The position numbers were made by a program, and so were the translations under genes. A stretch of 64,000 nucleotides of DNA from Paenibacillus sp. MBLB1832 (lineage in GTDB: Bacteria > Bacillota > Bacilli > Paenibacillales > NBRC-103111): the NCBI RefSeq assembly GCF_032271945.1, contig NZ_CP130319.1, positions 4,545,001-4,609,000 of the forward strand. The letters run 5' to 3'. Shown in pieces: positions 25,132 through 34,099 of the stretch; the stretch's first letter is position 1; each line of letters starts with the position of its first letter. The notes under the pieces were generated by a model. The model had not been told where the DNA came from, ran no database searches, and worked only from the letters and a program-made list of their open reading frames with translations.

Positions 25132-25260
25132 TCAATCTTGCGGTTGCAGCTCCTTGCGTACTCTCTCCTTGGACAATGGCAATCCGCTAATAAGCATGCA
25201 ATAGATGAGGTTCTTCTCCGTCACCCAGCCAGCCTGCTGCAGCCGATCGCCATGTCCGTC
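25132..25260 (-). other. unidentified coding-like fragment
   Basis: In one minus-strand frame about 40 codons without stop read GDRLQQAGWVTEKNLIY, CMLISGLPLSKERV and RKELQPQD before a TGA. The amino-acid pattern looks protein-like and has no start codon or ribosome binding site, so it may be the tail of a lost gene. I do not recognise it. Confidence 0.25.
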
Positions 25261-25283
25261 GAGTTATGTACCAATAGAAATGA

Positions 25284-25315
25284 GCCCCCATTGTCTAAAG
25301 GCAATGAATGGGGGC
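25284..25315 (-). terminator. hairpin terminator after sugar-binding lipoprotein gene
   Basis: Nine-base perfect arms GCCCCCATT/AATGGGGGC enclose 14 bases, with a further inner pairing, 34 bases after the lipoprotein stop codon. Confidence 0.75.
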
Positions 25316-25348
25316 CCTTACTATTGAATTACATATTCAGTTATGTGG

Positions 25349-27037
25349 TTAGTCCGTTTGTCTGCCTTCTTCTAATCGTTTCGTGATTGCATTGCTAATA
25401 TAGTCTTCGAGAGGCTTCATGTTCGCATCCTTCAGTTTGGCTACATACTCATCCCATATCTTGTTAAAGTCTGCTGGCTTGGCCAAGAGCATCTTAGGGA
25501 TATAGGTCCTTACAATATCATTACGTTTCGTATTCGCTTTGCCTGCATCGGAATCACCAGTAATGTTTACAGTATAGGCAGCGCCATAAGGCGAATCTTG
25601 TTTTTTAAATGCATCAGAGAAATACGTATAACCATAAGCCTTCAAGTATTCCTTGTCACTATTTGTAAAGTTGGTTGATATATATTCTTTTGTTAAACTA
25701 ATGGAATATACAGAACCATTAGAAAAAGTTTTACTGCTTGGAATCTGTGGGAACAGATTATAGGAAGGAAAGCCTTTTGCATTTCTCTTGTCAGCATCCC
25801 TGTAAAGTTCAATTTGTTCCGGAGTCACAGTATTTTTACCATCGCTGCCAATTGTGTAATCTACATCTTTAACTCCCCATTGGCGAAGAGTCATGATTTC
25901 CTCAGACATCAACCCATCTAGGAATTGCATAATTCGTTCCGGATTCTTAGCTGATTTGGAAATTCCGATTCCTGCATTCACATTCGGAACGACGGAACCC
26001 CAATACTTCTCTTGAATTCCATCTTTAAACACCAGCGGGATGTAGACGAATCTGCGATCATCCAACCCCTGCTTGGTTAGAGCATCATTAATTGAACCCA
26101 TTTCAGTGGTTCCGCCATAATAACCTAGCACCCGACCTGAAGACATCTTGGCTTTCCATTGATCGATCTTATCGACGAAGCCCTCTTGATCAACCAATCC
26201 TTTGCTGAAATATTCGTTCATTTTTTGCATATGCTGCTTTTGGACATCCGAGCCAGCCACTTGCTTTGCGGTTGCCTTTTTACCGTTTACGTCTATCATG
26301 AAGCCGCCGTCGTCCCTATATCCGCTCAGATAAGCACCTTGATTGGTCAACCAATCAAACTTATAACCCTCGCTCTGGAAGGAATAACCAATCGTATCCT
26401 TTCCTCCTATTTGCGGATACTTTGCTCTATATTTCTCGAGCAATGCGAAATATTCATCAAAGGTCTTGATCTTCGGCCAGCCTGCATCTTTCAATACAGC
26501 CTCCTGAATCCAATAGCCGCTTCCTACAGTAGAAGGATTCTCATAACCAGGCTGAAGTGGTAACGTATACAATTTGCCATCCTTTTTATACTTATCGAGT
26601 TCGTTTCCGGGATACCATTTCTTGATGTTCTTGCCATACTTCTCAATCAGATCGTCTAACGGAATTAGAGCTTTTGCTTTCAAGAACAAACCAAGACCTG
26701 AATTTTCTTGACTGTTGCTTTGGGGAATAATCAGATCCGGATAATCATTGGATGAGACCAAAACACCTTCACGAGTTGAAGCATCCTTGCTCACATACTC
26801 TGTATTGAGCGTAACCTTTAACTTGGACAAAATCTGTTTGCCGTATTCCGATTCTTCTAACTTGACTTTTGGTGGCGCTGAACTGTAAAACAATGAAATC
26901 GTGGCGGGCTCTAATTCCTTGGCAGCAGGAGACGAACTACTGCTCGGATTGCTAGTGGGCTCTTTACCGCATGCTACGAGAGAAAGAGTAGTTATTACTG
27001 CTAATAAACCAATTCCAATCGCCTTTTTTTTGCTCAT
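25349..27037 (-). CDS. sugar ABC transporter substrate-binding lipoprotein (LplA-type)
   Basis: A 562-residue lipoprotein with lipobox LVAC after a short hydrophobic segment, then a serine-rich linker (SNPSSSSSPAAK). The body is typical of the large family-1 binding proteins partnered with LplB/LplC permeases. The start is the ATG at 27037, seven bases after AAGGGG. The probable partner permeases are at 31148-33050 on the same strand, separated by a plus-strand gene set, which suggests insertion or rearrangement. A cre-like site is centred about 30 bases upstream. Confidence 0.9.
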   Translation of the reverse strand: MSKKKAIGIGLLAVITTLSLVACGKEPTSNPSSSSSPAAKELEPATISLFYSSAPPKVKLEESEYGKQILSKLKVTLNTEYVSKDASTREGVLVSSNDYPDLIIPQSNSQENSGLGLFLKAKALIPLDDLIEKYGKNIKKWYPGNELDKYKKDGKLYTLPLQPGYENPSTVGSGYWIQEAVLKDAGWPKIKTFDEYFALLEKYRAKYPQIGGKDTIGYSFQSEGYKFDWLTNQGAYLSGYRDDGGFMIDVNGKKATAKQVAGSDVQKQHMQKMNEYFSKGLVDQEGFVDKIDQWKAKMSSGRVLGYYGGTTEMGSINDALTKQGLDDRRFVYIPLVFKDGIQEKYWGSVVPNVNAGIGISKSAKNPERIMQFLDGLMSEEIMTLRQWGVKDVDYTIGSDGKNTVTPEQIELYRDADKRNAKGFPSYNLFPQIPSSKTFSNGSVYSISLTKEYISTNFTNSDKEYLKAYGYTYFSDAFKKQDSPYGAAYTVNITGDSDAGKANTKRNDIVRTYIPKMLLAKPADFNKIWDEYVAKLKDANMKPLEDYISNAITKRLEEGRQTD

Positions 27038-27060
27038 TGTACATCCCCTTCTTCTATTCA

Positions 27061-27076
27061 TTGTAAGCGATTACTT
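27061..27076 (+). promoter_or_regulatory. cre-like site before binding-lipoprotein gene
   Basis: TTGTAAGCGATTACTT matches WTGNNARCGNWWWCAW with one mismatch. Its core AAGCGATTACTT recurs at 33090-33105 (minus strand) ahead of the partner permease genes. CcpA or a shared specific repressor could bind both. Confidence 0.45.
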
Positions 27077-27180
27077 CGCTTTGAATCCATAGTATCGTTT
27101 TCACACTTTTCATTCAACCAGACAAGATATAGTTAGATATACTACAAAATAAAGATGGGATAGTGAGGTTATTAAAGAGC

Positions 27181-28060
27181 TTATCCCCCAAATATTCTTA
27201 TTAAAAAATCTCCATCCAGAAGAAGTTTAACCCAGTCATACGTCCATGAAGAGAGGTGAATGGCGTTAGAGATCAAAAGTCCATTAATCCCTTCCACACC
27301 CGGCACTATCAATGGAGTGCCATTCAATTTCGCATCGCATACCACTCTTATGGGTTGCGTTAAATTCACGCTCGGATACACGGTTTCTCCAGAAGGTCAG
27401 CTTCTCGTCTTCAATAACGATCTTGCCTCGGTCTCCGGTAATCTCACACCAGTTTGTTCCCGGGAGTCTCCAGTCGATGTAATGAACGTTCCCGTTGCCC
27501 AGACTTCGTATTCCACAATCACGGTCACATCGTCCCCCACCTCGATATTATGGAACTTCCCGTAATAGCAAAAACCCAATACACGCTTGGCATTCCACAA
27601 GTCCACTGCCAGATATCTAGCTGAGGAGGATCCTGGTTCAATAGAAACACCACCGCCTTCACTGGCCCAAGTTGCCCTCCAGCCGCCCGAATTATAATAG
27701 GACTGTGAACGACCAGTTGGTAATGATCCAGTTCATGCGCTTCAGCTCTCACAATTCTCCCGATTCAATCATATCCTTTAGCTTCCGATACAGAGGACTC
27801 GTGCACTGGTAGTACATAATTCCAAACACCTTGCCGCTTTCTGCAGCAATTTCATTTAGCTCCCGAACGTCCTTAGTATAGCCGCCCCCCGGTTTCTCTA
27901 CCAATACTTTCAAGCCTTTCTCCAGAGCCATACTTACCTGTACAGGGTGAAGATAATGAGGGGTAGCCACAATAATCGCATCAACTTTACCAGAGTCCAT
28001 CGTCGCTTCAGCGTCCAAAAAATAAGCAGCCTTATCTTGCCATTGCCCGCGCCAGTAGAA
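27181..28060 (-). pseudogene. broken Gfo/Idh/MocA oxidoreductase gene
   Basis: Pieces in three frames match the intact gene at 39834-41000 block by block: WQDKAAYFLDAEATMDSGK, IIVATPHYLHPV, LVEKPGGGYTKDVRELNE, DIWQWTCGMP, LGFCYYGKFHNIEVGDDVT, GTPLIVPGVEGINGLLISN and HLSSWTYDWV. The first 48 or so residues (NAD-binding motif) and about 50 codons near the C-terminus are missing, and frames shift at least three times. It is therefore a decayed second copy. Limits are approximate. Confidence 0.85.
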
Positions 28061-28231
28061 GAATAATCCCTGTATATAGCCATGTTGAATCTTTCGATAT
28101 AAGTTATTGCATGAATTAGATTTATCAAAATAGTGCAAATTTCTGTCATATCCATGCATTGTCGATATCACGGAATTCCCTGATACTGAATCTGTCAAAC
28201 CACTTTTAAAAATAAGAAAAGAGGTATCCTA

Positions 28232-28966
28232 ATGAAAGTAACAATCTGGAACGAGTATATGCATGAAAAATCCAATCCGACGGTCGCAGAAGTGTATCCG
28301 CATGGAATTCACAATGCCATAAAGGAAGGATTGTTAGAGTACGGTATCGAAGCCAATACCGCCACGCTGGACGAGCCGGAGCATGGCTTGACACAGGAGG
28401 TACTCGACAACACTGACGTATTGCTATGGTGGGGCCACACAGGCCATGGTCTGGTCCAGGATGAGATATTGGAGAGAGTATATCAACGTGTTCTGCAAGG
28501 GATGGGGCTCATTGCCTTGCATTCCGCTCACTACTCCAGGATATTCACGAAGCTTATGGGCACCTCCTGTAGTCTACTATGGCGAGTTGCAAACGAGAAG
28601 GAACGGGTATGGGTTGTGAATCCGGGCCACCCTATCGCACAAGGACTTCCGCGTTATTTCGAATTGGAGAAAGAGGAGATGTACGGTGAATTCTTCGATA
28701 TCCCCGAGCCGGATGAATTAGTCTTCCTCAGCTGGTTCCAAGGCGGCGAGGTATTCCGCAGCGGCTGTACCTTTCGGCGTGGACATGGCAAGATCTTCTA
28801 CTTCCGCCCAGGGCACGAAACGTTTCCTACCTATTACAACTCGTACGTACGTAGAGTGATTGCTAATGCAGTGCGATGGGTTGCTCCCGAGCCAGGTCTT
28901 GTGCCGCTTGAAACTATTCGTCCGCCGTTTCCGGCCCAAGAACCGGTTCCAGGAAGAAACAACTAA
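28232..28966 (+). CDS. ThuA-like protein
   Basis: A 244-residue ThuA-domain protein, a class I glutamine amidotransferase-like fold found in sugar-utilisation clusters. The opening strand ([11 protein letters not shown]), [10 protein letters not shown], the IALHSAHYS elbow, and the C-terminal [21 protein letters not shown] are characteristic. The biochemical role of ThuA proteins is unsettled; they commonly accompany Gfo/Idh oxidoreductases, as here (next gene 27 bases on). AGAGG precedes the ATG. Confidence 0.85.
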   Translation: MKVTIWNEYMHEKSNPTVAEVYPHGIHNAIKEGLLEYGIEANTATLDEPEHGLTQEVLDNTDVLLWWGHTGHGLVQDEILERVYQRVLQGMGLIALHSAHYSRIFTKLMGTSCSLLWRVANEKERVWVVNPGHPIAQGLPRYFELEKEEMYGEFFDIPEPDELVFLSWFQGGEVFRSGCTFRRGHGKIFYFRPGHETFPTYYNSYVRRVIANAVRWVAPEPGLVPLETIRPPFPAQEPVPGRNN

Positions 28967-28993
28967 CTTTAATCTAAGGAGATAACGTGGAAT

Positions 28994-30040
28994 ATGAAAA
29001 AGCTTCGTTTAGGGGTTGTAGGTACAAGTGGAATGTTCGGAGGAGCACATTGGCCTGCGCTTAAGCAAATGAATGATGTTGAAATGGTTGCTTTCTGTGA
29101 TATTGTAGTTGAGAAAGCTCGTTTTTTTGCAGATCAGGTGGGAGCAACTTGCTACGATAATTTCGAAGCCATGCTGGAGCAAGCAGACATGGACGCAGTA
29201 TCGATCTGTACATCGAATGTTTTCCATTCAAAGTATGCGATTGCAGCACTTGAAGCCGGCAAGCATGTTATTTGTGAGAAACCGGATGCGGTCAGCTCGG
29301 TGGAAGCCGAGAAGATGAGAGCAGCAGCGGAACGCAACGGTTTAACCCTGATGGTCATTCGAAACAACCGTTACCGCTATCAGGCTCAGTGGTTGAAAGA
29401 GGCGGCGAAGGATGGGTATTTCGGAGAACTCTATACAGGCCGTTGCGGTTGGATTCGCCGCAGAGGCATTCCCGGGGCAGGCGGTTGGTATACTACAAAG
29501 GAGCTATCCGGTGGCGGCCCTCTGATCGACTTGGGTGTGCATATGATTGATTTGGCTATATGGATCATGGGCAATCCGAAACCGGTCGCGGTAAGCGGCG
29601 CAACCTATTGTAAATTTGCTTCTGACCTTTCTTGCAACCTATTCGGCGAGATGCAAAAGGATGGGATCTTCGATGTAGAGGACCTGGCCAGCGGCTATAT
29701 TCGTTTTGATAATGGTGCTACTCTGCAGATCGAGTTCAGCTGGGCCTCTAATATCGAGCAGGAACGCAATTTCGTGGAGCTACGCGGCACGAAGGCAGGC
29801 TTTACATTGGACCGCGAGCTGAATGTCTTCAATCAGCAATATGGTGCACTGTGTAATGTTCAGCCTCAATTTCCAGCCGGCAAGCCTGGTTATGGCCACG
29901 AAGCAAACCTGAAGCACTTCGTTGATGTAGTGCTCCGAGGCACAGAGCCAGACTTTACACCAACCCAAGGCTTGCACATGATTCAGATCCTGGAAGCGGT
30001 CTATAAATCTGCACAGGTTGGCCGGGAAATCCTCTTATAA
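28994..30040 (+). CDS. Gfo/Idh/MocA-family oxidoreductase
   Basis: A 348-residue NAD(P)-dependent sugar or inositol dehydrogenase-like protein. The Rossmann start is LGVVGTSGMFGGAHWPAL, the catalytic lysine lies in VICEKPDAV, and the substrate-domain motif GGGPLIDLGVHMIDLAIW is present. AAGGAG lies upstream of the ATG. It is the middle gene of a plus-strand ThuA-Gfo/Idh-AraC set and may oxidise or epimerise a sugar brought in by the flanking importer. Confidence 0.88.
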   Translation: MKKLRLGVVGTSGMFGGAHWPALKQMNDVEMVAFCDIVVEKARFFADQVGATCYDNFEAMLEQADMDAVSICTSNVFHSKYAIAALEAGKHVICEKPDAVSSVEAEKMRAAAERNGLTLMVIRNNRYRYQAQWLKEAAKDGYFGELYTGRCGWIRRRGIPGAGGWYTTKELSGGGPLIDLGVHMIDLAIWIMGNPKPVAVSGATYCKFASDLSCNLFGEMQKDGIFDVEDLASGYIRFDNGATLQIEFSWASNIEQERNFVELRGTKAGFTLDRELNVFNQQYGALCNVQPQFPAGKPGYGHEANLKHFVDVVLRGTEPDFTPTQGLHMIQILEAVYKSAQVGREILL

Positions 30041-30060
30041 TACTTGGTGGGAGGTGAAGT

Positions 30061-30927
30061 ATGGGGATGCAGCAGCTTTCAACTTTTCGATTTGGCGGAG
30101 ACTTCTTCATGAACGCCCAAGAAGTACACGGTCCCCGTATTCTCAAGGATTACGAGCTTATTTATTTCATGAATCCTGAACGTACGACCTATCTTATGGG
30201 AGACAAAACCTGGACGATGCAAGTGCCATTTGTGGCGATTCATCCCCCTGGAGTAACTCAAGGCTATTCCATTGATGGTGGCAGTCCTGTCCGCCATCAG
30301 TTTGTCCACTTCATGCCAGGGCCGATTCTTGAGGAATTCTTGAATCGATATCCGGACAAGCGGCTATTTACCTTGGAGCACAGCAAACTCTTCGTAGACA
30401 TGTATTCCGAGCTGCTGAACATCTGTGCAGCAAAGCCCTTCCAATGGCAGGAACGTTTCAGCGCTCTGCTCTTCTCCATGATCACCCATCTGCTCTCAGG
30501 TGAAGCGGAGTCTGAAACGGCTAAGCTGCCGACGAATATTATGCAAGCAGTTCAATATATGCACCGCTGTGCAGCCCAGGATATCAACATGAAACAGATT
30601 GCCGAAAGCACCGGATGGTCCCAAGAGCATTTCTCGCGGGTATTCCGTTCCTATGTCGGAAGCAGTCCAATTACATATCTTATGCGGCTCCGAGTTGAAC
30701 TTGCATGCCGAAGTTTAACACATACCAAGGACAGCATTCGTCAAATTGCAGAACACTCAGGCTTTAAGAGCGAATACTATTTCTCCCGGGTCTTCCGACA
30801 ATTTAAGAGCGTAACACCGTCCGATTACCGCAAGCGCTCCGGTAAATATATCGATAGCAGCGAACAGGAACAGGAGTCAATCTGGAGAAGGCAGCATCCC
30901 ATCAACACCTATTTCAAGCAGGAATAA
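30061..30927 (+). CDS. AraC-family transcriptional regulator
   Basis: A 288-residue regulator with an N-terminal cupin-like domain and a C-terminal AraC domain (STGWSQEHFSRVFRSYVGS; then GFKSEYYFSRVFRQFKSVTPSDYR). GGGAGG precedes the ATG, 20 bases after the oxidoreductase gene. It probably controls its own ThuA-Gfo/Idh operon and perhaps the flanking importer genes. Confidence 0.88.
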   Translation: MGMQQLSTFRFGGDFFMNAQEVHGPRILKDYELIYFMNPERTTYLMGDKTWTMQVPFVAIHPPGVTQGYSIDGGSPVRHQFVHFMPGPILEEFLNRYPDKRLFTLEHSKLFVDMYSELLNICAAKPFQWQERFSALLFSMITHLLSGEAESETAKLPTNIMQAVQYMHRCAAQDINMKQIAESTGWSQEHFSRVFRSYVGSSPITYLMRLRVELACRSLTHTKDSIRQIAEHSGFKSEYYFSRVFRQFKSVTPSDYRKRSGKYIDSSEQEQESIWRRQHPINTYFKQE

Positions 30928-30973
30928 ACATGCCAGTGAATAAAGCCCCCATTCTTTCTCTTGAAAAACAATA

Positions 30974-31013
30974 ATCGCCCTAAACCAGCCTTCTTGGCCA
31001 GGTCTAGGGCGAT
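30974..31013 (+). terminator. hairpin terminator after AraC gene
   Basis: A stem of about 16 pairs (ATCGCCCTA at 30974-30982 against TAGGGCGAT at 31005-31013, extended inward) followed by CTTCTTT. It closes the ThuA-Gfo/Idh-AraC operon and faces the converging permease operon. Confidence 0.75.
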
Positions 31014-31147
31014 CTTCTTTATGTTCTGCGCCGGAATATTCGTACAATGATGACGGGCGTACAAGGAATAGCCAATCCGCTTCCATGATGGATGCAGATT
31101 GGCATATTACAATTGTATGGGGCAGGGGTTTCTGCCCTCATCTCATC

Positions 31148-32071
31148 TTATTCTTTTACACCGCCCAAGGTCATACCTGATACAAAATAGCGCTGTAAGA
31201 ATGGGTAAAGAATGATGACAGGTAGCGCAACAATGATCGTCATCGCAGTTCGGACCGATTCCGGCGTGATGGATTCACCATGCTGAGCAGCAGCAGCGGC
31301 TGCATCTGCTGCAGCGGCTGCAGCATTATTGGAACTCACTTCGATATTTGTTGACGCCAAGATTTCCATTAATTTGTATTGCAAGGTCATCATGCTCTTC
31401 TTGCCATTGCCATAAATAAACGTATCGAACCATGAATTCCAATTCTGAATAACAACGAACAGAACGATTACCGCAATAACCGGAACGATCAGCGGTACAA
31501 TAATTCGGAAAATTATTTTGAATTCACTAGCGCCGTCGATACGAGCGGATTCAACAAAGCTCTCAGGTAGTCCTTCAATATAAGTTCGAACGATCATGAT
31601 ATTAAACACCGACACTAGTGAAGGCACCACATACACCCAGAAACTGCCGATCAAATGCAATTCCTTGATTAGCAAGTAGGATGGCACAAGACCCGCGCTA
31701 ATATACATCGTGAAGACTAGTAGCAGGTTCATGAATCTTCGAAGTACGAACTCCTTACGGCTGAGCAAATACCCTGTAATAACCGTTACAATTACATTTA
31801 AAGTCGTCGACAATAAAGTTCGCTTGACAGATACTAACGTTGCAGAATAAATAGTAGTATCAGATAGAATCATTTTATAAGAGTGGGTTGTGAATTCCCT
31901 CGGCCAGATGGTTATGCCACCGCGCATACTGTCCAAACCATCGTTCAAGGATAAAGCCAATACATTCAAAAAGGGATAGAGTGTTGTGACCAATACAAGG
32001 CTTAGAATAAAATAGATAATCGTATCTACAACCCAGTCCTCTTTTGTTCGAATTATTGCATGATGTTTCAT
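31148..32071 (-). CDS. sugar ABC transporter permease (LplC/YtcP-type) with polyalanine insert
   Basis: A 307-residue inner-membrane permease with six predicted membrane segments and a clear EAA loop, VESARIDGASEFKIIFRIIVP; it ends FVSGMTLGGVKE as relatives do. The ATG at 32071 is preceded by AGAGG nine bases ahead; the longer frame is rejected. Odd feature: residues 248-262 read NNAAAAAADAAAAAA, a polyalanine stretch in a variable loop before the last membrane segment. It follows the LplB-type permease gene by 16 bases and serves the lipoprotein at 25349-27037. Confidence 0.9.
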   Translation of the reverse strand: MKHHAIIRTKEDWVVDTIIYFILSLVLVTTLYPFLNVLALSLNDGLDSMRGGITIWPREFTTHSYKMILSDTTIYSATLVSVKRTLLSTTLNVIVTVITGYLLSRKEFVLRRFMNLLLVFTMYISAGLVPSYLLIKELHLIGSFWVYVVPSLVSVFNIMIVRTYIEGLPESFVESARIDGASEFKIIFRIIVPLIVPVIAVIVLFVVIQNWNSWFDTFIYGNGKKSMMTLQYKLMEILASTNIEVSSNNAAAAAADAAAAAAQHGESITPESVRTAMTIIVALPVIILYPFLQRYFVSGMTLGGVKE

Positions 32072-32087
32072 ATTGATTATCCTCTCA

Positions 32088-33050
32088 TTAGAATAGTCGA
32101 CTCTGGCCGAGCCGCTTGGCAATCCTGTTCGCAATCAAAATCAATACGATGCTGACAACACTCTTGAACATACCAGCAGCAATAGAATAGGAGTAGCGGC
32201 CCATGCTAATACCGTATTTAAGCACATACAAGTCCAGCACTTCCGACACATTCCTGACCAAGGCGTTACCCAAGAGCAGCTGCTGCTCGAAACCCGTATT
32301 CAATAGTCCCCCGATATGCATAATCAGCAGTATGACAATGGTCGGCATAATTCCCGGTATGGTAATATAACGGATCTTGGCAATCCGTCCCCCACCATCA
32401 ATACTGGCGGCTTCATATAAGCTAGGGTCAATTGCACTCATCGTAGCCAGATAGATAATGGCACCAAAACCCACATTTTTCCACACATCACTTGCAGCGA
32501 TAATTCCCCAGAAGTATTGTTCATGGGCCAGCCACAGAATTGGCTTGTCTATAAGGTGAAGTTTCATCAAAATTGTATTAAAGACGCCGTTGTCAATTGA
32601 GAGCAACGTGATGACAATGTTGGCTGCTACAACCCACGAAACGAAGTGGGGCAGATAGGAGATGGTCTGCACCAGCTTCTTAAATACGACATTCCTCGTT
32701 TCATTAATAATGACGGCCAGCATGATTGCCGACATCGTTCCGGCTGCCAGATTCAGCAGACTCATGGCAAGCGTATTGCGGATTACCCGCAGGAAATCCT
32801 CATTCGAGAACAACTCTCTGAAGTTGGAGAAGCCTATCCACTCGCTCTTCATAAGCTCATCACCAGGAGAGTAGTCCTGGAAGGCCATGATCCATCCCCA
32901 CAAAGGAAAATATCGAAACAATAATTCATAGAGAATAATAGGAATTGCGATCAGGATCAGCGCTCGCTGCTGCCTTATTTTCTTCATAAAGATCTTCCAC
33001 TTTGAATTCGTTTTCACAACATGTGTTCCCAACACTGTTGCTTGTTCCAT
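32088..33050 (-). CDS. sugar ABC transporter permease (LplB-type)
   Basis: A 320-residue inner-membrane permease; membrane segments begin with ALILIAIPIILYELLF, and the ATPase-contact loop is YEAASIDGGGRIAKIRYITIP. AAAGGGG precedes the ATG. It is the first gene of the permease pair. The usual gene order is binding protein next to the permeases, but here the binding protein is 5 kb away beyond a plus-strand operon. Confidence 0.9.
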   Translation of the reverse strand: MEQATVLGTHVVKTNSKWKIFMKKIRQQRALILIAIPIILYELLFRYFPLWGWIMAFQDYSPGDELMKSEWIGFSNFRELFSNEDFLRVIRNTLAMSLLNLAAGTMSAIMLAVIINETRNVVFKKLVQTISYLPHFVSWVVAANIVITLLSIDNGVFNTILMKLHLIDKPILWLAHEQYFWGIIAASDVWKNVGFGAIIYLATMSAIDPSLYEAASIDGGGRIAKIRYITIPGIMPTIVILLIMHIGGLLNTGFEQQLLLGNALVRNVSEVLDLYVLKYGISMGRYSYSIAAGMFKSVVSIVLILIANRIAKRLGQSRLF

Positions 33051-33089
33051 TGTAAAATCCCCTTTCAGGTAAATTGCGCACTTGTCAAC

Positions 33090-33105
33090 AAGTAATCGCT
33101 TTCTT
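33090..33105 (-). promoter_or_regulatory. cre-like site before permease operon
   Basis: On the minus strand AAGAAAGCGATTACTT matches the CcpA consensus with two mismatches and shares its last 12 bases with the site at 27061-27076. Shared sites before both halves of one importer support co-regulation. Confidence 0.4.
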
Positions 33106-33218
33106 TATTAGTATTATTATAGCCGATGGAATTCACCCGTCCTACCAGTGAAGATTAATGAGCTTACCCGATAAACAAAAGAGTTTGGTACCGTTTTCTG
33201 TACATCAAAACCGCAAAA

Positions 33219-33258
33219 AGGCTCGACCACTAAGATTCTACTATCCCGTGGCGAGCCT
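33219..33258 (-). terminator. terminator after two-component genes
   Basis: Arms AGGCTCGACCAC (33219-33230) and GTGGCGAGCCT (33248-33258), one mismatch, followed by TTTTTG on the minus strand, 60 bases after the response-regulator stop. Confidence 0.75.
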
Positions 33259-33319
33259 GCTTTATAAATTTACGAACAACCCGTTACAATTCAGATCTTA
33301 CCCTGTTAAATTAAAGGAC

Positions 33320-34099
33320 TTAGTGCAAACTAGATTCGTCCTTTAAAAACAATTTTCGGTAGTCCGATGGCTTCATCTGCTCCTGCTCTTCAAATTTGAT
33401 GGCGAAGTAATCCTTGTCCTTATACCCAACATCCATTGCGATCGCATAGATCTTCATATTCGTAGTGCGCAGCAGCCGCTTTGCCTCATCAATCCTAAGC
33501 TTTAGCAAATAATCTGTAAAATAGGTGCCCAGATACTTCTTAAGCTGTTGACCGAGATATACGTGATTGACAAAAAAAAGATCAGCAAGACTTTTTAACG
33601 TAATAGGTTTTTTGTAGTTCTGGTCAATATAGCACTTTATCTTAAACAAACTATCTTTCTCATTCATAGAGAGCACCGATTTATCAAGCGCTTCGCCTTC
33701 GTCTGTCACCTCAGATAATTCCGTCTTCAACTTGACCAACACCTCTAATAGCTCATCAAGGTCGATCGGCTTGAGAAGATAATCCCTGACACCCAGCTTG
33801 AATGCTTGCTTGACATACGTGAAATCATCGTATCCGCTTACAATAATAAACCTAGCGCTGGGTTGCGGTCGGCCCATATATCCCCTAATCATCTCGATCC
33901 CGTCGAGCTCAGGCATCCGGATGTCCGATATGACCAGATCAATAGATTCATGCTCTAGCTTCTCCAACGCAGCCTGTCCGTCGCTGCATTCCCCGCATAT
34001 CTTAAAGCCATATTTCTCCCATTCAATAGCCTGTCTCATCCATCGAAGAATAGAAGGCTCGTCATCTACCAGCAATACTTTATGTTGTTTCATTGTCAT
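33320..34099 (-). CDS. response regulator, YesN/AraC type
   Basis: A 259-residue response regulator. The receiver domain has the acidic pair D12-D13 (LLVDDEP), phospho-acceptor D59 (VISDIRMP), the serine in IIVSGYDDF and the lysine in DYLLKPID. The C-terminal domain is AraC-type (FFVNHVYLGQQLKKYLGTYFTDYL; VGYKDKDYFAIKFEEQEQMKPSDYRK). The ATG at 34099 follows GGGG and overlaps the kinase gene by 20 bases, indicating coupled translation. Such pairs usually control adjacent sugar importers, here probably the permeases just downstream. Confidence 0.9.
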   Translation of the reverse strand: MTMKQHKVLLVDDEPSILRWMRQAIEWEKYGFKICGECSDGQAALEKLEHESIDLVISDIRMPELDGIEMIRGYMGRPQPSARFIIVSGYDDFTYVKQAFKLGVRDYLLKPIDLDELLEVLVKLKTELSEVTDEGEALDKSVLSMNEKDSLFKIKCYIDQNYKKPITLKSLADLFFVNHVYLGQQLKKYLGTYFTDYLLKLRIDEAKRLLRTTNMKIYAIAMDVGYKDKDYFAIKFEEQEQMKPSDYRKLFLKDESSLH

